From positions 1 to 54,128 of the forward strand of contig VRUI01000029.1 of assembly GCA_019456225.1 (NCBI GenBank): a stretch of DNA of 54,128 nt. Direction: 5' to 3'. This DNA comes from Planctomycetota bacterium (GTDB lineage: Bacteria > Planctomycetota > Phycisphaerae > Sedimentisphaerales > Anaerohalosphaeraceae). The translations under genes and the position numbers were made by a program. Below the pieces are notes generated by a model, which was not told the origin of the DNA, made no database searches, and saw nothing but the letters and a program-made list of their open reading frames with translations. The first letter of the stretch is position 1; every line of letters begins with the position of its first letter. Shown here in pieces: positions 15,758 to 24,812 of this stretch.

Positions 15758-17186
15758 CGCATATTCCTTTTTTACCACTATTTATAAGCTTTATTACGAA
15801 TTTCGCTCCACTGCCCTTGACTTTTGCTTCTGCCAAAAATAATTCTCCACCGCATTTTCGGATCAAACTTCTTGACACGGCCAATCCTAATCCGGTCCCC
15901 CCTTTAGATGTTTTAGTGCTAAAAAAAGCTTCAAATATCTTTTCACTAATCTGCTTGCTAATACCAGGGCCGTCATCGGTAACTGTTATAATAACATTAT
16001 CAGCATCCGATGAGATTTCAATATCTATTTTACCGCCTTGCGGTGATAATGCATCTGCCGCATTTAACAGAAGATTCATTACTGCTTGACCGACTGCAAC
16101 AGCATTACCAATTACGTGATAGTTTTCCTTACACAATATTTTGACAGTCATATTTCGTTTCCTCATAGAACCGTCTAACAATGCAACAGTGTTATTGATG
16201 ACTTCGCAGAGACCAAACACTTCTTTGAAGTCGGTGCCGTCACTGCGTGAAAAACCAAGTAATTGACGGCCTGTTTTTCCGATTCGCTCAAGACCATCTT
16301 TTAATAATGGCATATACTTTTGCACCTTTTGAGGGTTATCGGCATTCTTTTCCAGGTATCTTGTTATTTCAATCAAACCATCTAAAGGGTTATTTATTTC
16401 ATGTGCAACTTCACTAGCTAACTCGCCTACAGAAGCCAGCCGTTCCGTAGTTATCAGCTTTTGTTCGTAATCCCTTCTTATTTGCTCTGCATCTTGTAAC
16501 CTTGTTATCATTTGCTTTAGTATGGCCGCAAACTCCTGTATCTCCGATGTCGATCCCGTATTTATGTTCTCCAGTTCGGGCCATTCCCCTTGGCCCTTCT
16601 TGAGGGCAATGGCGATTTGATTGAGAGGCCTGGCAACTCCTCGGCCTATCAGAACCGCAATGGCCATAGAAACTACAGATATAATTGCAAAGGTTATACT
16701 CAAGTTCAATATGCTCTTATAAGCAAACATACCAACGGGATCACGATTAAGACCCAAATGCAGACTTCCAAGATCTCCCCCAAAAAGTGGAGTGGATATG
16801 TTAAGACAGGAACCAATATCCTCAAAAATAAACTTAATAGTACTTTCCTCTTTTCTTTGGGAAACAAAATCTATTAGTTCCCTGGGAACTCCTTTGGAGT
16901 ATGTCGAAGCAAGAGGCCGTTTGTTCTTGTTCAAAACGAATATATAGATTATATTTTCATCGCTATACTTTGTAGCGGCAAGGGCATCATTAAGGGAAAG
17001 CCTGTCATCGGTAAGAACCATTGGATTAATGCGCAGCCTTAAATTCTCTACAAGGGAACGACCTCCCTGTGTTAACAATTTTTCTTGCTCTCCCGGAAAT
17101 CCAATGTATAAGATTATTGCTACTACAATGAATAAAATTGAAACTGATGTAGCTCCAAGAAATATTATTTGATTCGCCAATTTCAT
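15720..17186 (-). CDS. Membrane sensor histidine kinase
   Basis: A 488-aa kinase with a first membrane helix at about 8-29, a periplasmic part of about 130 residues, a second helix at about 158-181, a HAMP linker, and a kinase core. The H-box is SEVAHEINNP with the phosphorylated His262; the N-box has Asn375; G-boxes are DDGPGIS (404-410) and GTGLGL (430-435). It starts 13 bases after the binding-protein gene and overlaps the regulator, so all three are one operon. The periplasmic part probably contacts the PhnD-like protein rather than the ligand directly, as in AioXSR-type systems (inference). Confidence 0.9.
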   Translation of the reverse strand: MKLANQIIFLGATSVSILFIVVAIILYIGFPGEQEKLLTQGGRSLVENLRLRINPMVLTDDRLSLNDALAATKYSDENIIYIFVLNKNKRPLASTYSKGVPRELIDFVSQRKEESTIKFIFEDIGSCLNISTPLFGGDLGSLHLGLNRDPVGMFAYKSILNLSITFAIISVVSMAIAVLIGRGVARPLNQIAIALKKGQGEWPELENINTGSTSEIQEFAAILKQMITRLQDAEQIRRDYEQKLITTERLASVGELASEVAHEINNPLDGLIEITRYLEKNADNPQKVQKYMPLLKDGLERIGKTGRQLLGFSRSDGTDFKEVFGLCEVINNTVALLDGSMRKRNMTVKILCKENYHVIGNAVAVGQAVMNLLLNAADALSPQGGKIDIEISSDADNVIITVTDDGPGISKQISEKIFEAFFSTKTSKGGTGLGLAVSRSLIRKCGGELFLAEAKVKGSGAKFVIKLINSGKKGICDVKENKVITFRR

Positions 17187-17199
17187 GCATTAACCACTT

Positions 17200-18138
17200 T
17201 CATTTTGGATTGCCGACAGTATCCCATATTTCATGTGCCGAATCATATTCATGTGATTGCGGCATTCTGAAACGTTCTATTCCAATACCGTCCAATATTT
17301 CACGGCCTTTCTCGTCCTGGTGCATTGTCAGTAATATTTCCCGCAATTGTTCTACTGTGCTTTTGGGCAATCCGCTTGGCACTACTACTGGCGGAACTCC
17401 AAAAGGGGCGCTCTCCCAAATAACTCGCAGATGTTCTTTCAATTCGGGATGGGCTTCAAGAAAGGAATAATATATCAATGAATCTACGCCTGCACCATCG
17501 ACTAAACCTTTAGCAACGGCATGAAGCGAGCGATCATGGCCTCCCGTATAAATAATCTTACTGAAATAAGTCTTAGGATCCTTTCCCTGCTTTAGGAAAA
17601 ACCAACGGGGGACGATACAACCGGTGTTGGACTCCGGATCGGTAAATGCAAAACTTCTATCCTGCAAGTCTGTAAAATTATTAATCGTTGAATTATTATT
17701 AACCACAAACAAACATCGATATTCGAGGTTATTCTTAAACTCAGGCGCTGCTACCAACTCAATAGTTTTTGCACGGGAACAGGTTATGTATGTGCCGGTA
17801 CATACAAGAGCTATATCAATTTTTTTTTCTTCGAGAAGAATACGTACGTCAGAATATGACGGCCTCAAAACCATTGATGCTTCATTGCCAAATTGCCCGG
17901 CAACATAATCGATTAATTTTTTATAAGTTACCCACGTTTCTTCAGTACTAACCATACTTGCTATGGCAAAGCGAAATTTATCGCTCTCTTCTGTGATCGG
18001 CTTAACCGCAATCCAATCAGCAAAAGAGATACGCAAGGGCTTGTTGTGGGTATATAATTTAATCAGCCCCACTAATGATAGAACCGCACCCAAAACCACC
18101 ACAAGTATCAAAAAAGCAATTTTTCGTTTTTGTTTCAT
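17200..18138 (-). CDS. PhnD-like periplasmic oxyanion-binding sensor protein
   Basis: A 312-aa PhnD-family binding protein with an N-terminal hydrophobic helix (7-28) that may stay as an anchor. No ABC-transporter genes adjoin; the next genes are a kinase and a sigma54 regulator. This arrangement matches the AioX/ArxX three-component sensors for arsenic oxyanions. Ligand-pocket loops carry cysteines: Cys113 and Cys120 in 'LVCTGTYITC', and Cys174 in 'NTGCIVP', where PhnD has its Ser-Thr-Ser-Gly anion loop. The ATG at 18138 is chosen because the promoter's -10 box overlaps the more distal GTG, which would leave that start out of the transcript. Confidence 0.75.
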   Translation of the reverse strand: MKQKRKIAFLILVVVLGAVLSLVGLIKLYTHNKPLRISFADWIAVKPITEESDKFRFAIASMVSTEETWVTYKKLIDYVAGQFGNEASMVLRPSYSDVRILLEEKKIDIALVCTGTYITCSRAKTIELVAAPEFKNNLEYRCLFVVNNNSTINNFTDLQDRSFAFTDPESNTGCIVPRWFFLKQGKDPKTYFSKIIYTGGHDRSLHAVAKGLVDGAGVDSLIYYSFLEAHPELKEHLRVIWESAPFGVPPVVVPSGLPKSTVEQLREILLTMHQDEKGREILDGIGIERFRMPQSHEYDSAHEIWDTVGNPK

Positions 18139-18170
18139 TCCGCAAGCCAGGTTAAAATACATTTCTAACC

Positions 18171-18199
18171 AGTATACCACATCAATAAGTTATTGTCTA
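18171..18199 (-). promoter_or_regulatory. Sigma70-type promoter of the sensor operon
   Basis: On the minus strand TAGACA (18194-18199) and TATACT (18171-18176) are separated by exactly 17 bases; each differs from consensus at one position. The predicted start point near 18164 gives a 26-base leader to the ATG at 18138. Constitutive expression of the sensor genes and sigma54 control of the enzyme genes would fit a standard signalling layout. Confidence 0.65.
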
Positions 18200-18338
18200 C
18201 TCCGAAGTCATGCTCTTGTTCGTTTTCCTACTGAAAGTTGTGATGTTATTCGTCTCAAAATCAATATCACTGATATTCAAGGAGTCAATATCATCGCGAC
18301 AATGAATTATGAAAAGCCGTATGCATATACGTGATCTT

Positions 18339-20588
18339 CTAAGATTTGATCTTTAAAATTTCTGCGACCTCGGAGATCCGGGATTTTGACAGAATTTCCT
18401 CGGCAAGTTGGTTTGCCTCGCTCATATCTATAGCGTTTATGGTCTTTTGTATCTTCGGGGCAAAAGATGCGTCTACGCTGAACGTTTTCATCCCTATGCC
18501 CAGCAGAAAAGCCGTAAACTTGTCATCATGTGCCATGTCGCCGCAAAGCGACACATCTTTTCCGTGTTTGATTGCTGTTGAAACTACCCGCTGTATTCCC
18601 CGCAAAACCGAGGGATGATGTGGAAGATAAAAACTCTCTACTTTTTCGTTTGTCCTGTCAACGCCGAGCATGAACTGGATAAAATCGTTGGTTCCGATCG
18701 AGAAGAAATCGGCCTGGCAGGCAAACTCCTCCATCAGATCGACAACGCTTGGAAGTTCAACCATTATCCCCATCTTCGGCTTGGAATTATGTTCGGTTCC
18801 CTCACTGGTCATAACCTCGCTGCAATGCCGCACAACCTGCCGAGCCTCGATAAATTCATCTATCGACGAGATCATCGGGAACATTATACGAAGTTCGGCG
18901 CCGATGCCCGCTCGCAGAATAGCGCGAATCTGCTTGGAAAAGACCGTCTTATTCAGCAGCGAAAAACGAATACTTCTCATGCCCATACTCGGGTTCTGCT
19001 CGGCTGCATTCCGGTAATACGAAAGTGCCTTGTCGCCGCCAATATCAAGCGTGCGAATCAAAACCGGCTTATCCTTCATCTGTTCGATAAGTTTTCGATA
19101 TGTTACATACTGCTCCTGTTCGGATGGAAAATCTCGCCGTATTATAAATGGAAACTCAGTCCTGTAAAGTCCAACCCCACCGCAATGCATCTCGTTGGCA
19201 AGCTTTAGATCGCTAAGCAGGTTGATATTGGCGAAAAGATTAATCTTTATGCCGTCCTTCGTAAACGTTTCCGGCTTAATATCCTTCTTTTCAAGATGGG
19301 CCTTTTTGCGATCTTCGTTTCGATTGATGAATTTCTCAGAAACTTCTTCCGTTGGATTGATATAAACATTACCGCCTTCGGCATCTATAAGGATAGGAGT
19401 CTTTCTCTTTACCCTCAATAGCTGCGGGTCGTTGGAGATAACCATCGGTATCTGCAGAGATCGTGAAAGAATTGACAGGTGACTGGTCACGCCGCCGCTT
19501 ACAAGAATAATACCGCTTACTCCCTCAGAGGACATCCGCAGCAGTTCAGATGGGAATATCTCGCTTGCGATAATTATGCGATTACCGTATCTGCCAATAT
19601 CTTCTTGTTCACCGAGAAGATTGCCCATGATCCGAAAAACAAGATCTTCGACATCCTGCACTTTTTCGCGAACATAATCATGGGTAGAAGCAGAAAAAAT
19701 ATCCAGAAATTTCCTGGCTACCTTAAGCACGGCAACCGGAGGATTGGTTCCGCTATCGATCAGTATACTCATCGCACCGACAAATTCCTTGTCCTTGAGA
19801 ATCATAAGATGCGAAGCAAAGATCAGAGAAGCCGCATCGCTTAGCTTTTCCTCAACCCTCTTTTGCAGATCCTCAAGCTGCTGCTCAGTCTCAGCGACTG
19901 CCTTTTCAAAATCAGACAACAGATACTGCTCGGTAAAATCTCTGTCAAGCAATGAAGCAAGCGTCTTCTGTTTGTCGATGATCTTCGACGTCGAAAAAGC
20001 AAACCCCTCCGATGCCGATTTACCCCTTATAAAAACAGGTTCATGTGTTGAAACCGGCTGCTCTTTTTTCTCCTGCGGAGAGTGCATCGCCATCAGGAAC
20101 CTGGCATTCTCTACAATATTGGCAAGCTGAGAAGCTACCGCCTTACACGCAAGGGTATCCTCTTTAGTAAATTTCGTGCGTTTCTTGCGCCGAAGCACAA
20201 GAACGCCTATCCGGGTAATACCACGTGAGATGGGAATAACCAGGAAATTATCGTACTGCTCCTCACCGGTACCGATAAAGAGTTTGTAATCCGGATGGCT
20301 GGTTGCCTTTGTCAAAGCGATCGGGCGAAGTTCCTTCAGGGCAGTTCCGGCAAGCCCCTCGCCAAGCTTCATCTTGACATGATTGACGGCATCCTGACTA
20401 AGCCCCTTTGTCGCTCGCAGAACAAGCTCGTCAACATCCTCGTCATAAAGCCAGATCGAACAAACATCCGACTTGATATGATGCGTGACAAGCTCGACGA
20501 TACGCTGGAGAATATTCTCCACCGAAACACTGTCGCGAAACAGGTGGTTCAGTTCGCCAATATCACAAAGTAATTTAATCTGATCCAT
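18339..20588 (-). CDS. ptsP: GAF-domain PEP-protein phosphotransferase (PtsP, EI-Ntr)
   Basis: A 749-aa enzyme with an N-terminal GAF sensor domain (about 15-160) joined to a full enzyme I. The phospho-histidine is His370 in GGVTSHLSILSRS. The PEP-binding half has 'GLYRTEFPF', 'GIMVELPSV', 'FFSIGTNDFIQF' and 'LCGDMA' with the catalytic Cys. It passes phosphate from PEP to an HPr-like carrier in a regulatory branch of the PTS. No HPr or EIIA gene is nearby. The gene lies 200 bases upstream of the sensor operon in the same direction and ahead of it nothing suggests a link to the reductase. Confidence 0.9.
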   Translation of the reverse strand: MDQIKLLCDIGELNHLFRDSVSVENILQRIVELVTHHIKSDVCSIWLYDEDVDELVLRATKGLSQDAVNHVKMKLGEGLAGTALKELRPIALTKATSHPDYKLFIGTGEEQYDNFLVIPISRGITRIGVLVLRRKKRTKFTKEDTLACKAVASQLANIVENARFLMAMHSPQEKKEQPVSTHEPVFIRGKSASEGFAFSTSKIIDKQKTLASLLDRDFTEQYLLSDFEKAVAETEQQLEDLQKRVEEKLSDAASLIFASHLMILKDKEFVGAMSILIDSGTNPPVAVLKVARKFLDIFSASTHDYVREKVQDVEDLVFRIMGNLLGEQEDIGRYGNRIIIASEIFPSELLRMSSEGVSGIILVSGGVTSHLSILSRSLQIPMVISNDPQLLRVKRKTPILIDAEGGNVYINPTEEVSEKFINRNEDRKKAHLEKKDIKPETFTKDGIKINLFANINLLSDLKLANEMHCGGVGLYRTEFPFIIRRDFPSEQEQYVTYRKLIEQMKDKPVLIRTLDIGGDKALSYYRNAAEQNPSMGMRSIRFSLLNKTVFSKQIRAILRAGIGAELRIMFPMISSIDEFIEARQVVRHCSEVMTSEGTEHNSKPKMGIMVELPSVVDLMEEFACQADFFSIGTNDFIQFMLGVDRTNEKVESFYLPHHPSVLRGIQRVVSTAIKHGKDVSLCGDMAHDDKFTAFLLGIGMKTFSVDASFAPKIQKTINAIDMSEANQLAEEILSKSRISEVAEILKIKS

Positions 20589-20614
20589 CGCCAGAATTTC
20601 CAGTCAAATAAGTA

Positions 20615-20887
20615 TTATTCCGCAACTTGCCGCAATTCTATACGCCTATTGCGCCAGTAAAGTAATATATCGGCAAAAACCATCACAGCGTTTAAGATAT
20701 AAAGATAAATCACAAGGTCAGGGTCATTACGCTGCTTATGCAATATGCCCGCAACGTACCCTATGTCAACAATGATCAAAAACAGCAGGCTCTTGCCGGC
20801 CGTAGTACGAGAAACGTACGACCGATAAATACTCACAGGCCACGCCGCACCAAAACAGATCAACATTATAGTTTCAAATATACTCAT
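20615..20887 (-). CDS. Small membrane protein, PQ-loop/SemiSWEET-like
   Basis: A 90-aa protein with three hydrophobic helices (about 3-17, 32-50 and 58-78). The loop 'WPVSIYRSYVSRTTAGKSL' resembles the Pro-containing PQ-loop of SemiSWEET-type half-transporters, which form dimers. The resemblance is partial, so the function is uncertain. It sits 6 bases after pyrE and 26 bases before ptsP, all on one strand. Confidence 0.65.
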   Translation of the reverse strand: MSIFETIMLICFGAAWPVSIYRSYVSRTTAGKSLLFLIIVDIGYVAGILHKQRNDPDLVIYLYILNAVMVFADILLYWRNRRIELRQVAE

Positions 20888-20893
20888 CTCACC

Positions 20894-21418
20894 CTAGTCA
20901 ACAATACCAAGATCTTCCTTGGTCATTATACTGTCAAAAGCGAAACCCGCTTCGGTTATGTTTTCGCGTGCGCCCTGCTTGCGGTCGATTACGCATACGA
21001 TTTCCTTAACGCTTGCGCCTGCATCGTTGATAATCTTGGCAGCTTCGATTACCTGCCCGCCCGTTGTCGCGATGTCTTCTACCAGAAGAACCACATCGCC
21101 TTCTTTGAGAACACCTTCGACCATCTTACCGGTTCCGTAGCCCTTTTTGCTGTTACGGACGATCAGCCAGTTAATGCCCGATACCATCGATGTAGATGCC
21201 GCCAAAGCAACCCCGCCGAGCTCTGCGCCGGCGATAAGCGTAACGTCATCGGTAATATGTTTTGCAAACTCTTCACCGAGAGCCTTAAGGACATCCGGGC
21301 AGGTCTCAAAGAGATATTTGTCCATATAATACTTGCTCTTTTTACCGCTGCGAAGGGTGAAGTCACCTTCAAGATACGATGTTTCTTTCACACGCGAGAT
21401 CAATTCTTCTCTTGTCAT
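20894..21418 (-). CDS. pyrE: Orotate phosphoribosyltransferase
   Basis: Makes orotidine 5'-phosphate from orotate and PRPP in pyrimidine synthesis. The 174-aa chain has the PRPP-binding signature VLLVEDIATTGGQ and the substrate region 'FTLRSGKKSKYYMDKYLF'. I chose the ATG at 21418 (MTREELISRV) because an AAGGAATT binding site lies just before it; the longer frame adds ten residues without support. It is followed after 6 bases by the small PQ-loop-like gene. Confidence 0.9.
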   Translation of the reverse strand: MTREELISRVKETSYLEGDFTLRSGKKSKYYMDKYLFETCPDVLKALGEEFAKHITDDVTLIAGAELGGVALAASTSMVSGINWLIVRNSKKGYGTGKMVEGVLKEGDVVLLVEDIATTGGQVIEAAKIINDAGASVKEIVCVIDRKQGARENITEAGFAFDSIMTKEDLGIVD

Positions 21419-21597
21419 AATAATTCCTTCTAAAAACATCACTGACATCTTGCCAGCATAGTTATCACATAATTTTCCGCCGAAAGCGGTTTACTTATTT
21501 TTTAATCTTTTCTCTTATCCCTCTTTTTTTCTCTTTGTCCTCTGTGGCAAAATAACCGCTGCAAACCAGAATATGCCAAACAAAACCAAGGGCCCCG

Positions 21598-23031
21598 CTA
21601 AACTTTAAGATCAACGGTTCTTTGCAGATGCTTTCTGTATTTCCTGCGGACAGGGGTTACTTCTTCTGTAACAAACTCATCGACCTGCTGCGGTGCCCTT
21701 CCGACATAGGACTTGGGGTTCAGCACTTTCGCAAAATCCACTTTCGCAAAAGCACCGTTCTTTTTCATCCTGTCAATAAGATCGTTATGCAAACCCTCTT
21801 GTTTTACCTGGGCAGCAGCCTCATGCGAAAGAACACGAATAACTTCATGCAGTTCCTGACGGTCGCCGCCTGCTTGTACGGCAGCCATCAGGATATTCTC
21901 CGTCGCCATAAACGGAAGCTCGGATCTCACTCTTGCCGCAATAACCTTAGGATATACTACCAGCCCGCCGGTTACATTAATAAGAATCTCAAGGATTCCG
22001 TCAACAGCCAGAAACGATTCAGCGATAACCAGCCTGCGGTTTGCCGAATCGTCGAGAGTTCTTTCAAACCACTGCTCGGCAGCGGTCATCGGCGGACTCG
22101 ACGCCAAAGACAATACAAACCGTGACAAACCGGTCACCCTTTCGCTGCGCATCGGATTACGCTTATACGCCATAGCCGACGAACCGATCTGCGACTTTTC
22201 GAACGGCTCTTCCATCTCTTTAAGGTTGGCAAGCAGCCGAATGTCGTTGCAAATCTTATGTGCCGATTGCGCCACGCTCGCCAATGCGTTTACGACCTGT
22301 GTATCAATCTTACGCTGATAGGTCTGGCCGGTTACGGTGCATCTCTTCTTAAAGCCGAATGCCTTTGCAACCAACTCATCGAGACGCTTTACCTTGTTAT
22401 GATTGCCGCCGAACAAAGCAAGGAACGAAGCCTGCGTACCGGTCGTACCCTTAACACCGCGGAACAACATATTGTCGATGCGGTGCTCGATGTCTGCAAG
22501 ATCCATCGCAAACTCATACGCCCACAAGCACGCACGCTTACCGACGGTTGTCAGCTGGGCCGGCTGGTAATGCGTAAACCCGAGCACCGGCATATTCTTG
22601 TATTTCTTTGCGAACTTGGCCAACCGGTCGATCACGCATGCAGTCTTTGCCGCGATGATCTCAAGACCTTCACGCATAATGATAAGGTCGGCGTTGTCAC
22701 CAACATAGCAGCTCGTTGCGCCGAGATGAATGATAGGGGCCGCCTTAGGAGCTGCATCGCCAAACGTGTGGACATGAGCCATTACGTCATGGCGGAACTT
22801 CTTTTCATATTTCGCCGCACGCTTAAGGTCGATGTCGCCAAGATTCTTTTCCATCTGGCTGATCTGAGTCCCCTTGATGTCGATACCAAGTTTCTTTTCG
22901 GCACGGGCAAGCTCAAGCCAGAGCTTTCGCCATGTACCAAATTTCTTATCAGGACCAAACAACTCGGCCATCTCACGAGACGCGTTCCGCTCAACCAGCG
23001 GACTTACATAAACACCTGCTTTTTTTGCCAT
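21598..23031 (-). CDS. purB: Adenylosuccinate lyase
   Basis: Cleaves adenylosuccinate to AMP and SAICAR to AICAR in purine synthesis. The 477-aa length is typical. The fumarase-superfamily signature is present as [15 protein letters not shown], and '[15 protein letters not shown]' and '[16 protein letters not shown]' supply the other active-site segments. It is in the same direction as its neighbours but separated from pyrE by 179 bases in which I see no gene or obvious regulatory structure. Confidence 0.93.
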   Translation of the reverse strand: MAKKAGVYVSPLVERNASREMAELFGPDKKFGTWRKLWLELARAEKKLGIDIKGTQISQMEKNLGDIDLKRAAKYEKKFRHDVMAHVHTFGDAAPKAAPIIHLGATSCYVGDNADLIIMREGLEIIAAKTACVIDRLAKFAKKYKNMPVLGFTHYQPAQLTTVGKRACLWAYEFAMDLADIEHRIDNMLFRGVKGTTGTQASFLALFGGNHNKVKRLDELVAKAFGFKKRCTVTGQTYQRKIDTQVVNALASVAQSAHKICNDIRLLANLKEMEEPFEKSQIGSSAMAYKRNPMRSERVTGLSRFVLSLASSPPMTAAEQWFERTLDDSANRRLVIAESFLAVDGILEILINVTGGLVVYPKVIAARVRSELPFMATENILMAAVQAGGDRQELHEVIRVLSHEAAAQVKQEGLHNDLIDRMKKNGAFAKVDFAKVLNPKSYVGRAPQQVDEFVTEEVTPVRRKYRKHLQRTVDLKV

Positions 23032-23054
23032 TTTAATTCACCAATATAAAATTA

Positions 23055-23312
23055 TTAATTGCTATTATCACCAGCAACATTCTTATCACGCGCAAAGCCT
23101 TTTAGAATCCACAGACCAACCTTAAGACATATATCTCTTATTACAAACCCCACTATTAACACCAAAACTAAGCCAGGTAAAACCTCGATAACATTACCAC
23201 CATGCTTAATGCCAAGAATTATGAAAGCAATAGCGCCTGGAATCCAAATACATATCGATATGGCCCATGTGAGAACCAACGATAGTCTTCTACTGCCTTC
23301 TGTTATATTCAT
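23055..23312 (-). CDS. Tiny membrane protein, 85 aa (pair member 1)
   Basis: Begins MNITEGSRRLSLVLTWAISI and has two hydrophobic helices (about 10-32 and 43-60) and a polar tail. The N-terminus resembles that of the next gene (MNIEKGGKRLVMTISWLIAI), so the two are tandem paralogues. No function is recognised. It lies 23 bases before purB in the same direction. Confidence 0.6.
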   Translation of the reverse strand: MNITEGSRRLSLVLTWAISICIWIPGAIAFIILGIKHGGNVIEVLPGLVLVLIVGFVIRDICLKVGLWILKGFARDKNVAGDNSN

Positions 23313-23353
23313 TTCTTCTCCATGGGCTATTTTAATTTATCAATTAAAAGTTA

Positions 23354-23569
23354 TTAATTTTTATTTTCCTGGTTATCGATAAACCCATCTAATACCCAAT
23401 TTCCAATCGCAATGCAGACAATTACTGCTAATAGGGACACGCCCAATCCAAGAAAATACCATAACGGTCGTGGATTATCAGCGAAAGTAGGCCAGCCAAT
23501 ATAGATACGTATCGCAATTAACCATGAAATAGTCATAACTAATCTTTTGCCGCCTTTTTCAATGTTCAT
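23354..23569 (-). CDS. Tiny membrane protein, 71 aa (pair member 2)
   Basis: Begins MNIEKGGKRLVMTISWLIAI, with a second hydrophobic helix around 36-60 ('LWYFLGLGVSLLAVIVCIAIG') followed by 'WVLDGF', which matches 'WILKGF' at the same place in the neighbouring paralogue. It lies 9 bases after the aldo/keto reductase and 41 bases before its sister. Function unknown. Confidence 0.6.
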   Translation of the reverse strand: MNIEKGGKRLVMTISWLIAIRIYIGWPTFADNPRPLWYFLGLGVSLLAVIVCIAIGNWVLDGFIDNQENKN

Positions 23570-23578
23570 ATCTGACTC

Positions 23579-24544
23579 CTAATTAATTTTACGGTTTCTG
23601 TCTTCGAGCAGTTCGTCGATCTGTTCTATTGTTGTTTCGTTCAGGTCGATGTCGGATGCCTGTACTGTTTCTTTTATCTGGCCGGGGTGTCTTGCACCTG
23701 CTATTGCCGATGTGATTTCTTTGCGATTCAGCACCCACGCCAGTGCAAGTTGGGCGAGTGTTATGCCGTAGTTATCAGCTATCGGGCGAAGATTTTCTAC
23801 GAATTGCAGGTTCGCCGATAATCGCGGCTCGTTAAAATCCGGTACTCCATGGCGATGGTCGTCTTCGGCAAGTTCTGCGATTTTGTCGGCAGTGAATTTG
23901 CCGGTAAGCAGGCCCCGATGCATCGGGCTGTAAGCGACGACTCCCATATCATGCTCATCGCAATAGGGCAACAGATCAGCTTCGATTTCACGGCCAAGCA
24001 TGCTGTATTGCGGTTGGAGCGAGGCGGGTGTTTCGAATTTCGAGATGCGGTCAAGCTGATCAACTATATAATTAGACACACCGATATAGCGAACCTTACC
24101 CTGGTCGCGCAAATGGATCATCGCCTGCCATCCTTCTTCGATCTTTTCGTCGGGGGCAGGCCAGTGCATCTGGTAGAGGTCAATGACTTCTACGCCAAGA
24201 CGGTGGAGGCTGTCTTCGCATTCCTTAATTATGCTGTCGGCATCAAGACAGCTGACTTTGCACCTTTGCTCATTCCAAAGCAGCGAGCACTTGGTAGCGA
24301 CGATGGTTCTTTGGCCAAATTCCCTGATCGCCCTGCCGACGACCGTCTCGGAATGGCCGCAGCCGTAGATCGCTGCGGTGTCTATCCAGTTGATGCCGGA
24401 TTCGAGGGCGGCTATTATGGTGGCGACAGAATCGTCATCGTCCTGGGCTCCCCAGCCGAACTCCCACGGCCCGCCGATGGCCCAGGTACCGAGACCTATG
24501 GTCGTCAGGTCCAAATCCGTTTTGCCCAGTTTTCTAGTACGCAT
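23579..24544 (-). CDS. Aldo/keto reductase
   Basis: A 321-aa NADPH-dependent oxidoreductase of the aldo/keto reductase fold. Visible are 'LGLGTWAIGG'-like N-terminal strand, the catalytic 'GINWIDTAAIYGCGHSE' (Asp, Tyr), 'KVRYIGVSNY' and the cofactor loop 'SAIAGARHPGQ'. The ATG at 24544 is chosen because AAGGGA precedes it and the fold begins at once (MRTRKLGKTDLDLT). The physiological substrate cannot be told from sequence. Confidence 0.9.
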   Translation of the reverse strand: MRTRKLGKTDLDLTTIGLGTWAIGGPWEFGWGAQDDDDSVATIIAALESGINWIDTAAIYGCGHSETVVGRAIREFGQRTIVATKCSLLWNEQRCKVSCLDADSIIKECEDSLHRLGVEVIDLYQMHWPAPDEKIEEGWQAMIHLRDQGKVRYIGVSNYIVDQLDRISKFETPASLQPQYSMLGREIEADLLPYCDEHDMGVVAYSPMHRGLLTGKFTADKIAELAEDDHRHGVPDFNEPRLSANLQFVENLRPIADNYGITLAQLALAWVLNRKEITSAIAGARHPGQIKETVQASDIDLNETTIEQIDELLEDRNRKIN

Positions 24545-24719
24545 TATTCGCAATCCCTTACAAAAAAGTTGCCTTAATACACTTAATTGAACAGGATACA
24601 CGCAAATGGCGGGATTTTCAATGTTTTTTCGTAAGATATGACGGTATATAGCCGAATGGGCTGAAAATGCAGACTAGAGTATATTGCTCGTTTTTCGGAC
24701 AGCCAAAACCACGGAAAAG

Positions 24720-24758
24720 TAGGACAAAAATAGGACAAAAATAGGACAAAAATAGGAC
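24720..24758. repeat. Tandem 11-bp repeat, 3.5 copies
   Basis: TAGGACAAAAA occurs three times without a break (24720-24752), followed by TAGGAC. It lies between the stop of the 170-aa membrane protein and the aldo/keto reductase start. Exact tandem copies imply slippage and possible length variation. Confidence 0.85.
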
Positions 24759-24812
24759 GTTTTTCAGTTTGTAGAACTTTAAGGACCTTTAATTGCTTGT
24801 GCTTGCTGGGGC

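Noticed and set aside
24720-24758. Possible CRISPR-like repeat
   Set aside because: Copies are directly adjacent without spacers and only 11 bases long.
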